Source: an uncultured Muribaculaceae bacterium (GTDB taxonomy: Bacteria > Bacteroidota > Bacteroidia > Bacteroidales > Muribaculaceae). Taken from it: a DNA stretch of 41,497 nt. The translations under genes and the position numbers were made by a program. Where the stretch lies: the NCBI GenBank assembly GCA_910587185.1, contig CAJULY010000021.1, positions 1-41,497 on the forward strand, given 5' to 3'. Of the stretch, positions 8,093-17,630 are shown in pieces. Within the stretch, counting starts at the first letter, position 1. Each line of letters opens with the position of its first letter. Below the pieces are notes generated by a model. It worked only from the letters and a program-made list of their open reading frames with translations, did not search any database and was not told the origin of the DNA.

Positions 8093-9550
8093 ATGTCCCG
8101 TTCACGCAGTCTCATCTTGATACTTGTAGCCATGACGGCAATTTTCGACGCAACCGCCATGACAGTTTCGCTTGATTCATGCCGCGCAATGGCATTGTCA
8201 AACAACAAAAATCTTCGCATGCGTGCTGAAGCCGTTAAAAAAGCCGGATACCAGAAAGACGAGGCTTTCGCCGCCTATCTGCCCGCTATCGATTTCACCG
8301 GAGGATACACCTATAACCAGAAAAAAATATCCGTTTTCGGTGAAGACCAGCATCTGCCGGTCGGCACTTTCGACATAGCGACCAAAAGCTACCAGTACAG
8401 CCCGGCACGCAACCCCCTGACCGGAGAGCCGCTCAAGACTCCTGACGGGCAGTATATTCCCGAAACAACGGCCCTGATTCCGAAAGAGGCCATGGAATAC
8501 GACGTGCATAACGTGTTTTTCGGAGCTGTCACCCTGACGCAGCCAATATACATGGGCGGCAAGATCGTGGCAATGAACAAAATAACGCATTATGCCGAGG
8601 ATCTCGCGATGGCAATGCACAACAGTGCGGCGCAGGACGTGATCTATGCGGTTGACGCCGCCTACTGGCAGGTTGTCTCCCTTAAGGCCAAGCAGAAACT
8701 TGCAAGAAGTTTCGTCAATCTTCTCGACACCCTCCACAGCAATGTCGAGAAGATGGTTCAGCAGGGTGTTGCTACCAGAAGCGATCTGCTGACTGTCGAT
8801 GTGAAACTCAACCAGGCCAATGTGGATCTGACGAAAGTTGACAACGGTCTGGTCCTGTCGCGCATGGCTCTCGCCCAGATATGCGGCCTTCCCGTCAACA
8901 CCCCCATGATCCTCGCCGACGAGGACGTAGAGCTGGCTGCCCCGGCGGCGCCGGTGGCCAAAAGCTACAACATGCAGGATGTCTATTCGCGCCGTCAGGA
9001 CCTGCGGGCTCTTGAACTCGGAATAAACATCTACGCCCAGCAGGAAAACGTGGCCAAGTCCGACATGTTGCCGAAACTTGCGCTTGTAGGCGCCTATTCC
9101 TTCTCCAATCCCAACATGTTCAACGGATTCCAGAAACGTTTCTCAGGCAATTTCTCCGTCGGGGCCGTACTGACAATTCCCCTCTGGCACTGGGGCGGCA
9201 ACTACAACAAATACCGCGCGGCCAAGACTCAGACCACGATTGCGCGTCTCGAGCTTGAAAATGCGAAGGAGATGATAGACCTTCAGGTCAGTCAGGCCGC
9301 ATTCAAGGCCCAGGAGGCCGTGAAAACCTACGACATGACTCTCTCCAATCTCACAAAGGCAAACGAAAACCTGCGCCAGGCCACCATCGGGTTCCGCGAA
9401 GGAGTCATGACAACCGACAATGTCATGGAGGCTCAGACCGCCTGGCTCAAAGCTAACTCGGAGAAGGTTGATGCAATGATCGACGTACACCTCTGCGATG
9501 TCTATCTCTCCAAAGTCCTCGGGACTCTTCCCTATCCTACAGATTACTGA
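8093..9550 (+). CDS. TolC-family outer-membrane efflux protein
   Basis: The product is 485 residues from ATG 8093; upstream in-frame codons from 7949 would bury the signal peptide. It has a signal peptide (MSRSRSLILILVAMTAIFDATA), then SLDSCRAMALSNN, the typical start of the OEP domain. Long amphipathic helices and two OEP repeats follow, as expected for a trimeric outer-membrane channel with a periplasmic tunnel. It is followed after 50 nt by a HlyD-type adaptor and then two ABC-2 permeases, so it is the outer-membrane exit duct of an export system. The substrate is not evident. Confidence 0.93.
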   Translation: MSRSRSLILILVAMTAIFDATAMTVSLDSCRAMALSNNKNLRMRAEAVKKAGYQKDEAFAAYLPAIDFTGGYTYNQKKISVFGEDQHLPVGTFDIATKSYQYSPARNPLTGEPLKTPDGQYIPETTALIPKEAMEYDVHNVFFGAVTLTQPIYMGGKIVAMNKITHYAEDLAMAMHNSAAQDVIYAVDAAYWQVVSLKAKQKLARSFVNLLDTLHSNVEKMVQQGVATRSDLLTVDVKLNQANVDLTKVDNGLVLSRMALAQICGLPVNTPMILADEDVELAAPAAPVAKSYNMQDVYSRRQDLRALELGINIYAQQENVAKSDMLPKLALVGAYSFSNPNMFNGFQKRFSGNFSVGAVLTIPLWHWGGNYNKYRAAKTQTTIARLELENAKEMIDLQVSQAAFKAQEAVKTYDMTLSNLTKANENLRQATIGFREGVMTTDNVMEAQTAWLKANSEKVDAMIDVHLCDVYLSKVLGTLPYPTDY

Positions 9551-9600
9551 TCCATCACCGACAATAAACAAAGTCTCACAGATAAAAACTTACATCAATC

Positions 9601-10614
9601 ATGGCAGATACAGATAAAACCAAACCACAGGACCGCAACGAATCACGCGTTGTCATGATATCGCTCGTGTTAGTCATCGTGATTGTCGCCGTCATAGCTC
9701 TCATTGGACTCTTCCTGCTGAAGAAACCGGCCGAGATCATCGAGGGACAGGCGGAAGCCACATCAGTGCGTGTCTCCGGGAAACTGCCCGGACGCGTGAC
9801 GGAAATCTTCGTCAAGGAAGGCGACATGGTCCACAAAGGCGACACTCTGATCCATATCCATTCGTCGCTTGCCGAAGCCAAGCTTCTTCAGGCTACTGAA
9901 ATGAAGAAAGCCGCAGCCGCCCAGAACCTTAAAATCGACAAAGGCACCCGCCGCCAGATTGTCCAGGGCGCACGCGACCTCGTGGCACAGGCAGCCGCCG
10001 CGCGCGAGATTGCCCAGAAAACCTACGACCGCATGCAGAACCTTTACAACGAAGGCGTCATCTCGGCTCAGAAACGCGATGAGGCAAAAGCCGCCTTCGA
10101 CGCTGCCGTTGCGGGCGAAAAAGCCGCGCAGAGTCAGCTCAATCTTGCAATCGAGGGCGCCCAGCCGGAAGATAAGGTCAGCGCTGAGGCAATGGTCGGA
10201 GTGGCCCAAGGAGGAATCGACGAAGTCGATGCTTTGCTCGAGGACCAGTATCTCGTGGCTCCTTGTGACGGACAGATCGACCAGATATATCCCGAGCCGG
10301 GAGAGCTTGTGTCACTCGGAACTCCGTTGATGAATCTGCTGAAGGTTTCTGACAAATGGGTGACTTTCAACGTGCGCGAAGAACTGTTGCCTGAATTCAA
10401 GCTCGGTTCCAAAATCAAAGTCATGATCCCCGCCATGAACAAGCAGGAAGCCGAAATGGAAGTCTATTATGTGCGTGACATGGGTTCTTACGCAACATGG
10501 CGCGCCACAAAAAGCACCGGCGAATGGGACAGCCGCACCTTTGAAATCAAAGCGCGTCCGACCAAACCGCTTAACGACCTCCGTCCGGGCATGACGGTTG
10601 TTTTCCGCGACTGA
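9601..10614 (+). CDS. HlyD/EmrA-type periplasmic adaptor (membrane fusion protein)
   Basis: The product is 337 residues. A cytoplasmic N terminus is followed by one membrane segment (about 17-41). A split biotinyl-lipoyl domain follows (about 50-85: VRVSGKLPGRVTEIFVKEGD; second half about 215-245: YLVAPCDGQIDQIYPEPGE). Between the halves is an Ala-rich coiled-coil hairpin (about 90-205). A beta-barrel domain completes the protein. Such adaptors bridge an inner-membrane transporter and a TolC channel. Position between the tolC-like gene and the two permease genes supports that role here. Confidence 0.93.
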   Translation: MADTDKTKPQDRNESRVVMISLVLVIVIVAVIALIGLFLLKKPAEIIEGQAEATSVRVSGKLPGRVTEIFVKEGDMVHKGDTLIHIHSSLAEAKLLQATEMKKAAAAQNLKIDKGTRRQIVQGARDLVAQAAAAREIAQKTYDRMQNLYNEGVISAQKRDEAKAAFDAAVAGEKAAQSQLNLAIEGAQPEDKVSAEAMVGVAQGGIDEVDALLEDQYLVAPCDGQIDQIYPEPGELVSLGTPLMNLLKVSDKWVTFNVREELLPEFKLGSKIKVMIPAMNKQEAEMEVYYVRDMGSYATWRATKSTGEWDSRTFEIKARPTKPLNDLRPGMTVVFRD

Positions 10615-10698
10615 CACAACTCACCACTTGTAAATTATTCAGCTAATCCTCATCTCTTCCCTCAACAATATTCCCGTTAATATTAATCAGCAAAAGTT

Positions 10699-11865
10699 TT
10701 GTCTTTCCGATTTCTCATACAAGCCATCAGGGACGGCTTTCACAATCTGACCTCCCGACGCGTCTATCTGACTCTGCTGATAGCGGTGCCGCTGCTCTTC
10801 ACGCTTTTCTTCATCAACCTGATGGATGAAGGCGTTGCGGTCAAAGTTCCTTCAAGCGTGGTCGATCTGGACAATTCCTCTCTGTCGCGCGATGTCATCC
10901 GCAATCTGGGGTCGTCGGAACTTGTGGATATAGTCGCCAAAGACGAGTCTTACCACAAGGCCATGGAAAAAGTGCGTTCCGGCAAGACATACGGCTTTTT
11001 CATGATTCCCGAGAATTTCCAGCGTGACGCCATCTCGGGCCGCACTCCCACCATCACCTATTACTGCAATCTGACATATTTCGTGCCGGGCACAATGATG
11101 TTCAAAGGATTCAAGACAACGGCCGTAACCACAGCCGGAGGTTTGGTGCAGACAAATCTTGTGAGCCGCGGACTGACCGAAAACTTCGCCATGGCCACCA
11201 TCCAGCCTGTGGTTGTCCAGCAACAGTCGCCCGGCAACCCGTGGATGAACTACAACTATTATCTGACCGACTCCTTCGTCCCCGGAATAATCTGCCTCGT
11301 GGTGGCGTTGGTGACAGCCTATTCGATCTGCGACGAGATAAAACGCCGCAACTCGCGCCGGTGGCTTGAACGGTCAGGCAATTCGGTAGTGATCGCTCTC
11401 GCAGGCAAACTGATTCCGCAAGGCATAGTGGGAGTCGCCGTCGGACTCGCATGTCAGGGCATAATGTACGGGTTCAATCATTTTCCCATGAACTGCTCCG
11501 TCTGGCACATGATATGGGCCATGGTGCTGATGGTATTCGCATCCCAGGCTTTCGCCGTCACTGTCTGCTGTCTGATAACGAATCTCCGTCTGGCTGTCAG
11601 CATCTGTTCGCTGACCGGAATCCTCGCTTTCTCCCTTGCAGCCTTCTCCTTCCCGGTCGATGCGATGTATCCGCCGATAGGAATATTCAGCTACATCCTT
11701 CCTGTCAGATATTATTTCCTGATCTACATTGACCAGGCTCTGAACGGAATTCCGCTCTACTATTCGCGCTATTACTACATAGCCCTGATAATATTCCTGC
11801 TTGTACCTCTGGGACTGCTCTGGAGGCTCAAGAAACGGCTTGAGGCAGAAGTGTATATTCCCTGA
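10699..11865 (+). CDS. ABC-2 type transporter permease (first of two)
   Basis: The product is 388 residues. The start is TTG at 10699: an in-frame stop at 10684-10686 blocks any earlier start, and the first internal ATG would remove the N-terminal membrane helix (VYLTLLIAVPLLFTLFFINL). A large extracytoplasmic loop follows (about 45-190), then about five membrane helices in the C-terminal half. This is the layout of YhhJ/YbhR-type ABC-2 permeases, which move drugs or envelope components together with a HlyD adaptor. It pairs with the next gene, probably as a heterodimer. The gap to the HlyD gene is 84 nt, with no clear promoter. Confidence 0.88.
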   Translation: MSFRFLIQAIRDGFHNLTSRRVYLTLLIAVPLLFTLFFINLMDEGVAVKVPSSVVDLDNSSLSRDVIRNLGSSELVDIVAKDESYHKAMEKVRSGKTYGFFMIPENFQRDAISGRTPTITYYCNLTYFVPGTMMFKGFKTTAVTTAGGLVQTNLVSRGLTENFAMATIQPVVVQQQSPGNPWMNYNYYLTDSFVPGIICLVVALVTAYSICDEIKRRNSRRWLERSGNSVVIALAGKLIPQGIVGVAVGLACQGIMYGFNHFPMNCSVWHMIWAMVLMVFASQAFAVTVCCLITNLRLAVSICSLTGILAFSLAAFSFPVDAMYPPIGIFSYILPVRYYFLIYIDQALNGIPLYYSRYYYIALIIFLLVPLGLLWRLKKRLEAEVYIP

Positions 11866-11885
11866 TTCCCTAAAAGAACATCCGT

Positions 11886-13091
11886 ATGAAACGTTTTTTC
11901 TCCAACATATACCGAGGGTTTGCAAACCTCGCCGCCGTGTGGCAACGGGAATTCTACCTCATTTTCCACGATGCCGGCGTGTTGCTCTTTTTCTTTTTCC
12001 TGACATTCGCCTATCCGGTGATATATACCATCATATACAATCCGGAAGTACTCGAGAACATTCCGATCGCGGTCGTTGACAAAGACCGTAGTGTACAGAG
12101 CCGCGAACTCACCCGCATGATTGACGCTACCCAGGGCATGGAAGTGTTCAATACAGTTCCTAACATGCAGGACGCACGGCAGCTGATGAACGAGAAAAAG
12201 GTTTACGGTATTCTGGAGATTCCGGCCGATTACGGAAAGAAACTCGCCCGCAATGAACAGGGTGTCGTGACATTTTATTCCGAAATGTCGCTGCTGCTGC
12301 GGTTCAGGACATTCGTAAGCGCCCTGACCGACGTCCAGCTTGCAGCCGGCACCAAGGTGCGTCAGGGTACGGTAGATATGCTCGGACTACCTGCGGAGGG
12401 TATGAACAAGATGCCTGTCGATTCCGAGGCGATCATGCTGGGCGACCCGACTCAAGGTTTCGCATCCTTCATCATTCCGGGCATTCTGATCCTCATCCTG
12501 CAGCAAAGCATGGTGTTGGGTGTCACAATGCTTGCGGGAGGCTCGAAAGAGAGGCGTCGCCGCTTCGGTGGAATAGACCCGGAGAGCGTCAATGCCGGTC
12601 CTCTGACCACGATATGGGGAAAGACGCTATGTTATGTCATCCTTTATATTCCCGTCTGCGTCTATGTCCTCGATATCGTTCCGCTGATGTTCAACCTGCC
12701 TCATATCGGCGACATCCGGCAGATGATGCTGTTCGTTGTACCGATGCTTTTCGCCTCGGCGTTTTTCGGGCAGACACTGAGTGTCTTCGTGACCGAACGC
12801 GAGTCCTCGATGCTGGTGATCGTGTTCACTTCCGTGGTCTTTCTGTTCCTTTCAGGCCTGACATGGCCGCGATATGCCATGAATGACCTCTGGCTCTGGA
12901 TCGGTGACGCTATTCCGGCCACATGGGGTGTCGAAGGTTTCATCCGCATGAACTCCAACGGCTCCCCGCTCTGGGAAGAGAGCCATCCCTATACAATGCT
13001 CTGGGTTCTTGCCGCAATATATATGACCACAGCCTATTTCATCACCCGCTACACCCTCCCGAATCGTCGGCGCCCGGTTGTGGCGAAGTGA
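11886..13091 (+). CDS. ABC-2 type transporter permease (second of two)
   Basis: The product is 401 residues with the same architecture as its upstream neighbour. An N-terminal membrane helix (VLLFFFFLTFAYPVIYTIIY) is followed by a long periplasmic loop and five or so C-terminal helices. The pattern IPIAVVDKDRSVQSRELTRM in the loop mirrors VPSSVVDLDNSSLSRDVIRN in the first permease, so the pair arose by duplication. The gene begins 20 nt after the first permease gene and ends the operon, convergent with the DUF4491 gene. No ATP-binding subunit is encoded next to it. Confidence 0.9.
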   Translation: MKRFFSNIYRGFANLAAVWQREFYLIFHDAGVLLFFFFLTFAYPVIYTIIYNPEVLENIPIAVVDKDRSVQSRELTRMIDATQGMEVFNTVPNMQDARQLMNEKKVYGILEIPADYGKKLARNEQGVVTFYSEMSLLLRFRTFVSALTDVQLAAGTKVRQGTVDMLGLPAEGMNKMPVDSEAIMLGDPTQGFASFIIPGILILILQQSMVLGVTMLAGGSKERRRRFGGIDPESVNAGPLTTIWGKTLCYVILYIPVCVYVLDIVPLMFNLPHIGDIRQMMLFVVPMLFASAFFGQTLSVFVTERESSMLVIVFTSVVFLFLSGLTWPRYAMNDLWLWIGDAIPATWGVEGFIRMNSNGSPLWEESHPYTMLWVLAAIYMTTAYFITRYTLPNRRRPVVAK

Positions 13092-13115
13092 CGGCAGTTT
13101 CCGTAATCTCTATGT

Positions 13116-13427
13116 TTATTTCTTCTTTCTCTCAGGATTGGCCGGGAACCAGCCGCGCGCCACTCTGACCTCCTGCTCGTTTATTTCCCTGAAGCTCCAG
13201 AAACAAGAGAAGGCAAGCACGCCGAAAATCACCGACAAAAAGAGATCGGTAACGATAACCGAGAGCACGCATGCCAGAATTCCGGCAATAATGAACCACC
13301 AGCGGCAGCCCACTCCGAAATAATAGTGACATTTGATCACAATCGGATGAAACACGCCGATGATAAGAAACGTGCAAAGGCCTATCGCAAGCCCCAGTAA
13401 CCTGTATTCTTCCAAAAATTCCGTCAT
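13116..13427 (-). CDS. DUF4491 family small membrane protein
   Basis: The product is 103 residues from ATG 13427; a GTG at 13454 would overlap the upstream gene and is less likely. Three or so hydrophobic segments include LAIGLCTFLIIGVFHPIVIK and the C-terminal EVRVARGWFPANPERKKK. Both match what I recall of the DUF4491 family of Bacteroidota, whose function is unknown. It follows the TPM-domain gene by about 23 nt on the same strand. Confidence 0.85.
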   Translation of the reverse strand: MTEFLEEYRLLGLAIGLCTFLIIGVFHPIVIKCHYYFGVGCRWWFIIAGILACVLSVIVTDLFLSVIFGVLAFSCFWSFREINEQEVRVARGWFPANPERKKK

Positions 13428-13450
13428 AATCCTATTGTATTTTTCTAATC

Positions 13451-14707
13451 TCACCAGCCGCCGGTAGCGCCGCCGCCCCCGAAGGATCCTCCCCCGAACG
13501 AACCGCCGCCGAATCCACCTCCGCCGCCGAGACCTCCGCCACCACCGCCCGGAATGATCATGACGGCTGGCGCCGCAAGTTTCGCTATGGTATATGGTAT
13601 GCGGCTCTGCTTCTTACAGTTATAGCAAAAATATGTTTTTTCGCCGATTCCCTCACGCTCCGTGGTCGGTTTTCTGATCATTCTCGTTCCGGTCAGCTGA
13701 CACGCGCGGGCGCCGCAATTGGGACAAGGTATCATGTTTGACTTCTTGTTAACGAAAGGAATGACATCCGTCTCTCCGCAATTGCGACAGAGCCACACGT
13801 CGTAATCGACGGAGTTGAGCTGTTCCTCCGTGTCCTGCGCCGGAGTGAGATACTCGTTGTCGGTCTCCTCGTCAAGCTTTTCCATCTTGTGTCCGCAGTT
13901 CGGACACTTTCGCGCGTGATTCCTGAGACGGTTCATCAGAAAAACGCAGAGAAGATAGGCCGGCAGCGGAATACCTAAACCGAGAAAACATAAAAAGAGG
14001 TTGACCGGCTTCAGGTTATTCAGTTTCTCATAACGCAAGACATCTTCCTGTCCGCGGGAGGAAACATAACTATAGACCACGAGGAACATCATGACAACCA
14101 ACATGGCGACACCACATTTCAGCATGAATGAGAAGAAATCGAAACTTTCTTCCGTCTGTCGGGCATTGGACGGCTGTCGCGAGGCTATCTCCGCCGCATT
14201 CTCCGGATTCTCGAGAATCCGGCAGACCGCACCTGTGGCGGCCAGTAATCCGCTGTCATAATCACCTTCCTTGAAAAACGGAATGGCATAACCCTGGATG
14301 ATCCGGTTGCAGACGATATCGGGAAGAACCCCTTCAAGGCCGTAGCCGGGAGCTATGGTCATGCGGCGGCGATCGGTTATGAGCAGAATCACCACTCCGT
14401 TGTCCTTGTCGGCTTTCCCCACGCCCCACTTCTGACCGAGTTCCACGGCGTAGGTAATCGGTTCATACCGATCAGGAATATCTTTCAGCGCAACCACTAT
14501 AGGCTCTGCCGTTGACACCTGCCATGCCCGGTGCAGAATCATATCGAGCGAATCGACACACTCCTGCGAAAGAATCCCGTCAGGATTGCTGACAAATCTG
14601 GTGCTGTCCTTCAGATGCACGTTAGGGACTTCATCTATCTCGGTGCTGGAACTCCACGCCGTAAAAGGGACAATCAGGAATAACAGCAGTATTTTCAGTA
14701 ATCTCAT
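13451..14707 (-). CDS. TPM-domain membrane protein with zinc ribbons and glycine-rich tail
   Basis: The product is 418 residues from ATG 14707; the in-frame TTG at 14734 overlaps polA and is rejected. It has a signal peptide, then a TPM domain (about 35-170) with NGVVILLITDRRRMTIAPGYGLEG. Two membrane helices follow (about 195-215 and 236-258). Four CxxC knuckles then suggest two zinc ribbons: CPNC (268), CRNC (307), CPNC (328) and CYNC (361). The tail is almost all Gly with Phe and Ser and ends GATGGW. TPM proteins have been linked to membrane protein quality control and phosphatase activity; the role here is not known. It lies 23 nt after polA. Confidence 0.88.
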   Translation of the reverse strand: MRLLKILLLFLIVPFTAWSSSTEIDEVPNVHLKDSTRFVSNPDGILSQECVDSLDMILHRAWQVSTAEPIVVALKDIPDRYEPITYAVELGQKWGVGKADKDNGVVILLITDRRRMTIAPGYGLEGVLPDIVCNRIIQGYAIPFFKEGDYDSGLLAATGAVCRILENPENAAEIASRQPSNARQTEESFDFFSFMLKCGVAMLVVMMFLVVYSYVSSRGQEDVLRYEKLNNLKPVNLFLCFLGLGIPLPAYLLCVFLMNRLRNHARKCPNCGHKMEKLDEETDNEYLTPAQDTEEQLNSVDYDVWLCRNCGETDVIPFVNKKSNMIPCPNCGARACQLTGTRMIRKPTTEREGIGEKTYFCYNCKKQSRIPYTIAKLAAPAVMIIPGGGGGGLGGGGGFGGGSFGGGSFGGGGATGGW

Positions 14708-14730
14708 AATTTTCCAATATTTACAAAAGA

Positions 14731-17523
14731 TCAATGGGCTTCGAGCCAGTTCTTGCCGGTTCCGACCGAAACCTCAAGGGCAACACGGCCATGATAGGCG
14801 TTCTCCATTTTTTCAACAACCAGTCCGGTGAGTTCGTCGAGCTCTTCGGGGACCACATTGAAAATCAACTCGTCATGGACCTGCATGATCATTCTCGAGC
14901 GCAATCCGCGCCGTTGCATATCGTCATATATGTCGATCATGGCGATCTTGATTATGTCGGCGGCCGATCCCTGAAGAGGAGCGTTGATGGCGTTGCGTTC
15001 GGCATATCCGCGCACGGTCGCCGAACGGCTGTCGATATCGGGAAGAAAACGTTTGCGGCCCTTGACTGTCGAGACATAGCGTTTCTCCTTGGCCATGGCG
15101 ATGCTGCGGTCCATATAGTCTTTCACGCCCGGATATGTGCGGAAATAGCCGGCGATGAGGTCTTTGGCGTCCCCGCGCGGAATTCCGAGACGTTCCGAGA
15201 GACCGAAGGCCGATATGCCGTATATTATGCCGAAATTGGCCGTCTTGGCATGGCGCCTTTCATCGTCGGTCACATCCTCGATGGACTTGCGGTAGATTTT
15301 GGCTGCTGTGGCGCGATGGATGTCGGCGCCCGAAAGAAACGCGTCGATCATGTCGGGATCGCCCGAGAGATCAGCCATCAGCCGCAATTCTATCTGGGAA
15401 TAGTCGGCCGACAGGAGAATATCGCCCGGATCGGGAATAAAGGCGCGGCGGATCTCCCGGCCGTCATCCGTGCGCACCGGTATATTCTGCAGATTCGGAT
15501 TAGCCGATGATATGCGCCCCGTGGCTGTAACAGTCTGGTTATAGGATGTATGTATCTTTCCCGTTCGCGGATTGACAAGAGCCGGCAATGCATTGATATA
15601 TGTGGCGAGGAGCTTGCGCAAAGCCCTTATGCGCATTATCAGATCAACTATCTCGTAACTGCCGCGGTATTTTTCAAGAGTTTCTTCAGTGGTGGAGAAA
15701 GATCCTTTTTTCGTGCGCTTGGCCTTAGGCGCTATTTTAAGCCGCTCGAAAAGCACTTCGCCCACCTGCATGGGCGACGCGATGTTGAATCGCGAGCCGG
15801 CTATTTCAAACACGCGCTCCTCCATAGCGTTCAGGCGTGCGGTATAGGCCTCCGAAAGTTTTGCGAGTTCGGCCACATCAACCCTCACGCCCGTCCATTC
15901 CATCTCGGCGAGCACCTTGACAAGAGGGAGTTCTATGTCATTGAGCAGCGGCAGCAGTTCCTGCGAGTCGATCTCACTGAGAAGCACCGGGCGCAAGCGG
16001 CGTGCTATGACAGCCCGTTCGCAAGCTCTGAGAAATACAGCCTGACTGTCTGTCAGATCCTTTACGGCAGGCAGCATCTCGTAATTCAGATAGGCCATCG
16101 AGAGCTTCTCCACGTCATGTTTCATTTCCGGCGCGAGAAGATAATGGGCTACGCCCGTATCGAAATATCGGTTGATCATTCTGATTCCGCGACGTGCCAG
16201 AAGCAGATAGTCACGTTTTATGTCACAGCTCACGGCAAGTGGCGCCCCCTCTTCAAAGAGGGGCGCGATCATTGCCTCCAGTTCACCGTGGTTATCGCCG
16301 TCGAGTGGTATGTATGTCGCCGACTGGTCATCACAAGCCACCGCTATGCCTTTTATGCGGGCGGTCATCGCATCCTGCCCCTCAGCCATGACGGATATGC
16401 CTGTTTCCTTGCAGCGGCCAACCTGTTCTATGACAGCTGCCGCCTCGGCTACGCTTCCCGTCATCCTGAAGGAATAGCCGGTTGTGGCCAGCGACTCCGA
16501 GGCAAGCCCGAGACTCTGCGGCTGCCCGGCGCTATCTTCAGGCAAATCGAAAAGCGACCCGGTGGCAGGAGCAGCCTTAGGTTTGTCAGCTGACGCCGAC
16601 TTGGATTTTCCGGCACCCGAGAGCGCAGGCTGTGTCTGCATCAGGCGGTTTATGAAAGTGCGGAACTCCAGCTGCCTATAGACTTCAAGCAATCTTTCGA
16701 TATCGGTCTCTTTTCTCAGCAGGGATTCCGGATTGACATCTCCCAGCGGGACTTCTGTATTGATAGTCACGAGCCACTTGGACATGCGGATCTGGTCGGC
16801 ATTGTCCTCGATTTTCTTCTTGATGGCGCCCTTAAGTTCTCCTGCGTGCTCAAGCAGATTTTCCACGGAACCCCATTCCGAAATAAGCTTGACAGCAGTT
16901 TTCTCTCCGACACCCGGGCACCCGGGCACATTGTCGCTCGCATCGCCCTCGAGCGCGAGGAGGTCTATGATCTGACGCGGAGTCGTGACTCCGTAGCGCG
17001 CACAGACTTCTTCGGGGCCGCGCACCTCGAAGCCTTCGCCCTTCAGCGCCGGCCGGTACATGAACACCCGGTCAGTCACGAGCTGACCGTAATCCTTGTC
17101 GGGGGTCATCATATAGGTGACGAATCCTTCGGCCTGGGCCATGCGCGACAAGGTTCCTATAACATCGTCGGCCTCATAACCGGGAATCTCTATGGCCGGA
17201 ATCCTGTATGCGGCCAGAATCTCCTTGATGAAAGGGATGGAAGCAGTTATATCCTCCGGCTGTTTATCGCGCTGGGCCTTGTACTCGGGATATTCGTCAT
17301 GACGGAAAGTCGCACCGCCGGCCGGGTCGAAACAGACGGCGATGTGTGTTGGATTCTCCTTTCGCAGAATCTCGTCAAGAGTATTGCAGAAACCGAATAT
17401 CGCCGATGTGTTGAAGCCCCCCGATGTCACTCTGGGAGAACGGATGAGGGCATAGTAGGCACGATATATCAGCGCGTATGCGTCAAGCAGAAAAAGGCGT
17501 CTTTGGTCTGGGGTTGTTTCCAT
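14731..17523 (-). CDS. polA: DNA polymerase I
   Basis: The product is 930 residues, the usual length for full three-domain Pol I. It acts in Okazaki fragment processing and repair synthesis. The N-terminal 5' nuclease (1-290) keeps LLDAYALIYRAYYAL, the EADD cluster (117-120) and LEGDASDNVPGCPGVGEKTA. The polymerase domain has motif A DYSQIELR (707-714), motif B RRHAKTANFGIIYG (from 757) and motif C QVHDE (to 885), all intact. The middle 3'-5' exonuclease domain (about 345-530) appears degenerate. The E. coli FDTET motif aligns with VMAEG (377-381), and the YxxxD motif near residue 500 aligns with FLRAC. It is therefore probably non-proofreading (hand alignment from memory). Confidence 0.97.
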   Translation of the reverse strand: METTPDQRRLFLLDAYALIYRAYYALIRSPRVTSGGFNTSAIFGFCNTLDEILRKENPTHIAVCFDPAGGATFRHDEYPEYKAQRDKQPEDITASIPFIKEILAAYRIPAIEIPGYEADDVIGTLSRMAQAEGFVTYMMTPDKDYGQLVTDRVFMYRPALKGEGFEVRGPEEVCARYGVTTPRQIIDLLALEGDASDNVPGCPGVGEKTAVKLISEWGSVENLLEHAGELKGAIKKKIEDNADQIRMSKWLVTINTEVPLGDVNPESLLRKETDIERLLEVYRQLEFRTFINRLMQTQPALSGAGKSKSASADKPKAAPATGSLFDLPEDSAGQPQSLGLASESLATTGYSFRMTGSVAEAAAVIEQVGRCKETGISVMAEGQDAMTARIKGIAVACDDQSATYIPLDGDNHGELEAMIAPLFEEGAPLAVSCDIKRDYLLLARRGIRMINRYFDTGVAHYLLAPEMKHDVEKLSMAYLNYEMLPAVKDLTDSQAVFLRACERAVIARRLRPVLLSEIDSQELLPLLNDIELPLVKVLAEMEWTGVRVDVAELAKLSEAYTARLNAMEERVFEIAGSRFNIASPMQVGEVLFERLKIAPKAKRTKKGSFSTTEETLEKYRGSYEIVDLIMRIRALRKLLATYINALPALVNPRTGKIHTSYNQTVTATGRISSANPNLQNIPVRTDDGREIRRAFIPDPGDILLSADYSQIELRLMADLSGDPDMIDAFLSGADIHRATAAKIYRKSIEDVTDDERRHAKTANFGIIYGISAFGLSERLGIPRGDAKDLIAGYFRTYPGVKDYMDRSIAMAKEKRYVSTVKGRKRFLPDIDSRSATVRGYAERNAINAPLQGSAADIIKIAMIDIYDDMQRRGLRSRMIMQVHDELIFNVVPEELDELTGLVVEKMENAYHGRVALEVSVGTGKNWLEAH

Positions 17524-17577
17524 AGGTTTGGGCGAAAGAGCATTTTAAAGTATAAAATTACGAAATTATTATGATTG

Positions 17578-17610
17578 TTGGCTATGTTAACCGAGTTTTT
17601 TGTAAATTTG
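17578..17610 (+). promoter_or_regulatory. Putative promoter of the polyprenyl diphosphate synthase gene
   Basis: TTG at 17578-17580, 22 nt, then TAAATTTG at 17603-17610, a perfect Bacteroidota -7 element. The gene starts 20 nt downstream. The same TTG-N22-TAAATTTG layout recurs before 27754. Confidence 0.65.
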
Positions 17611-17630
17611 CAGCTGATTTAGCCTAAAAA

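Noticed and set aside
13451..14707. Zinc-ribbon insertion in the TPM protein as a novel architecture
   Set aside because: I recall the same TPM, zinc ribbon and glycine-tail arrangement in other Bacteroides proteins, so it is probably a known family form.
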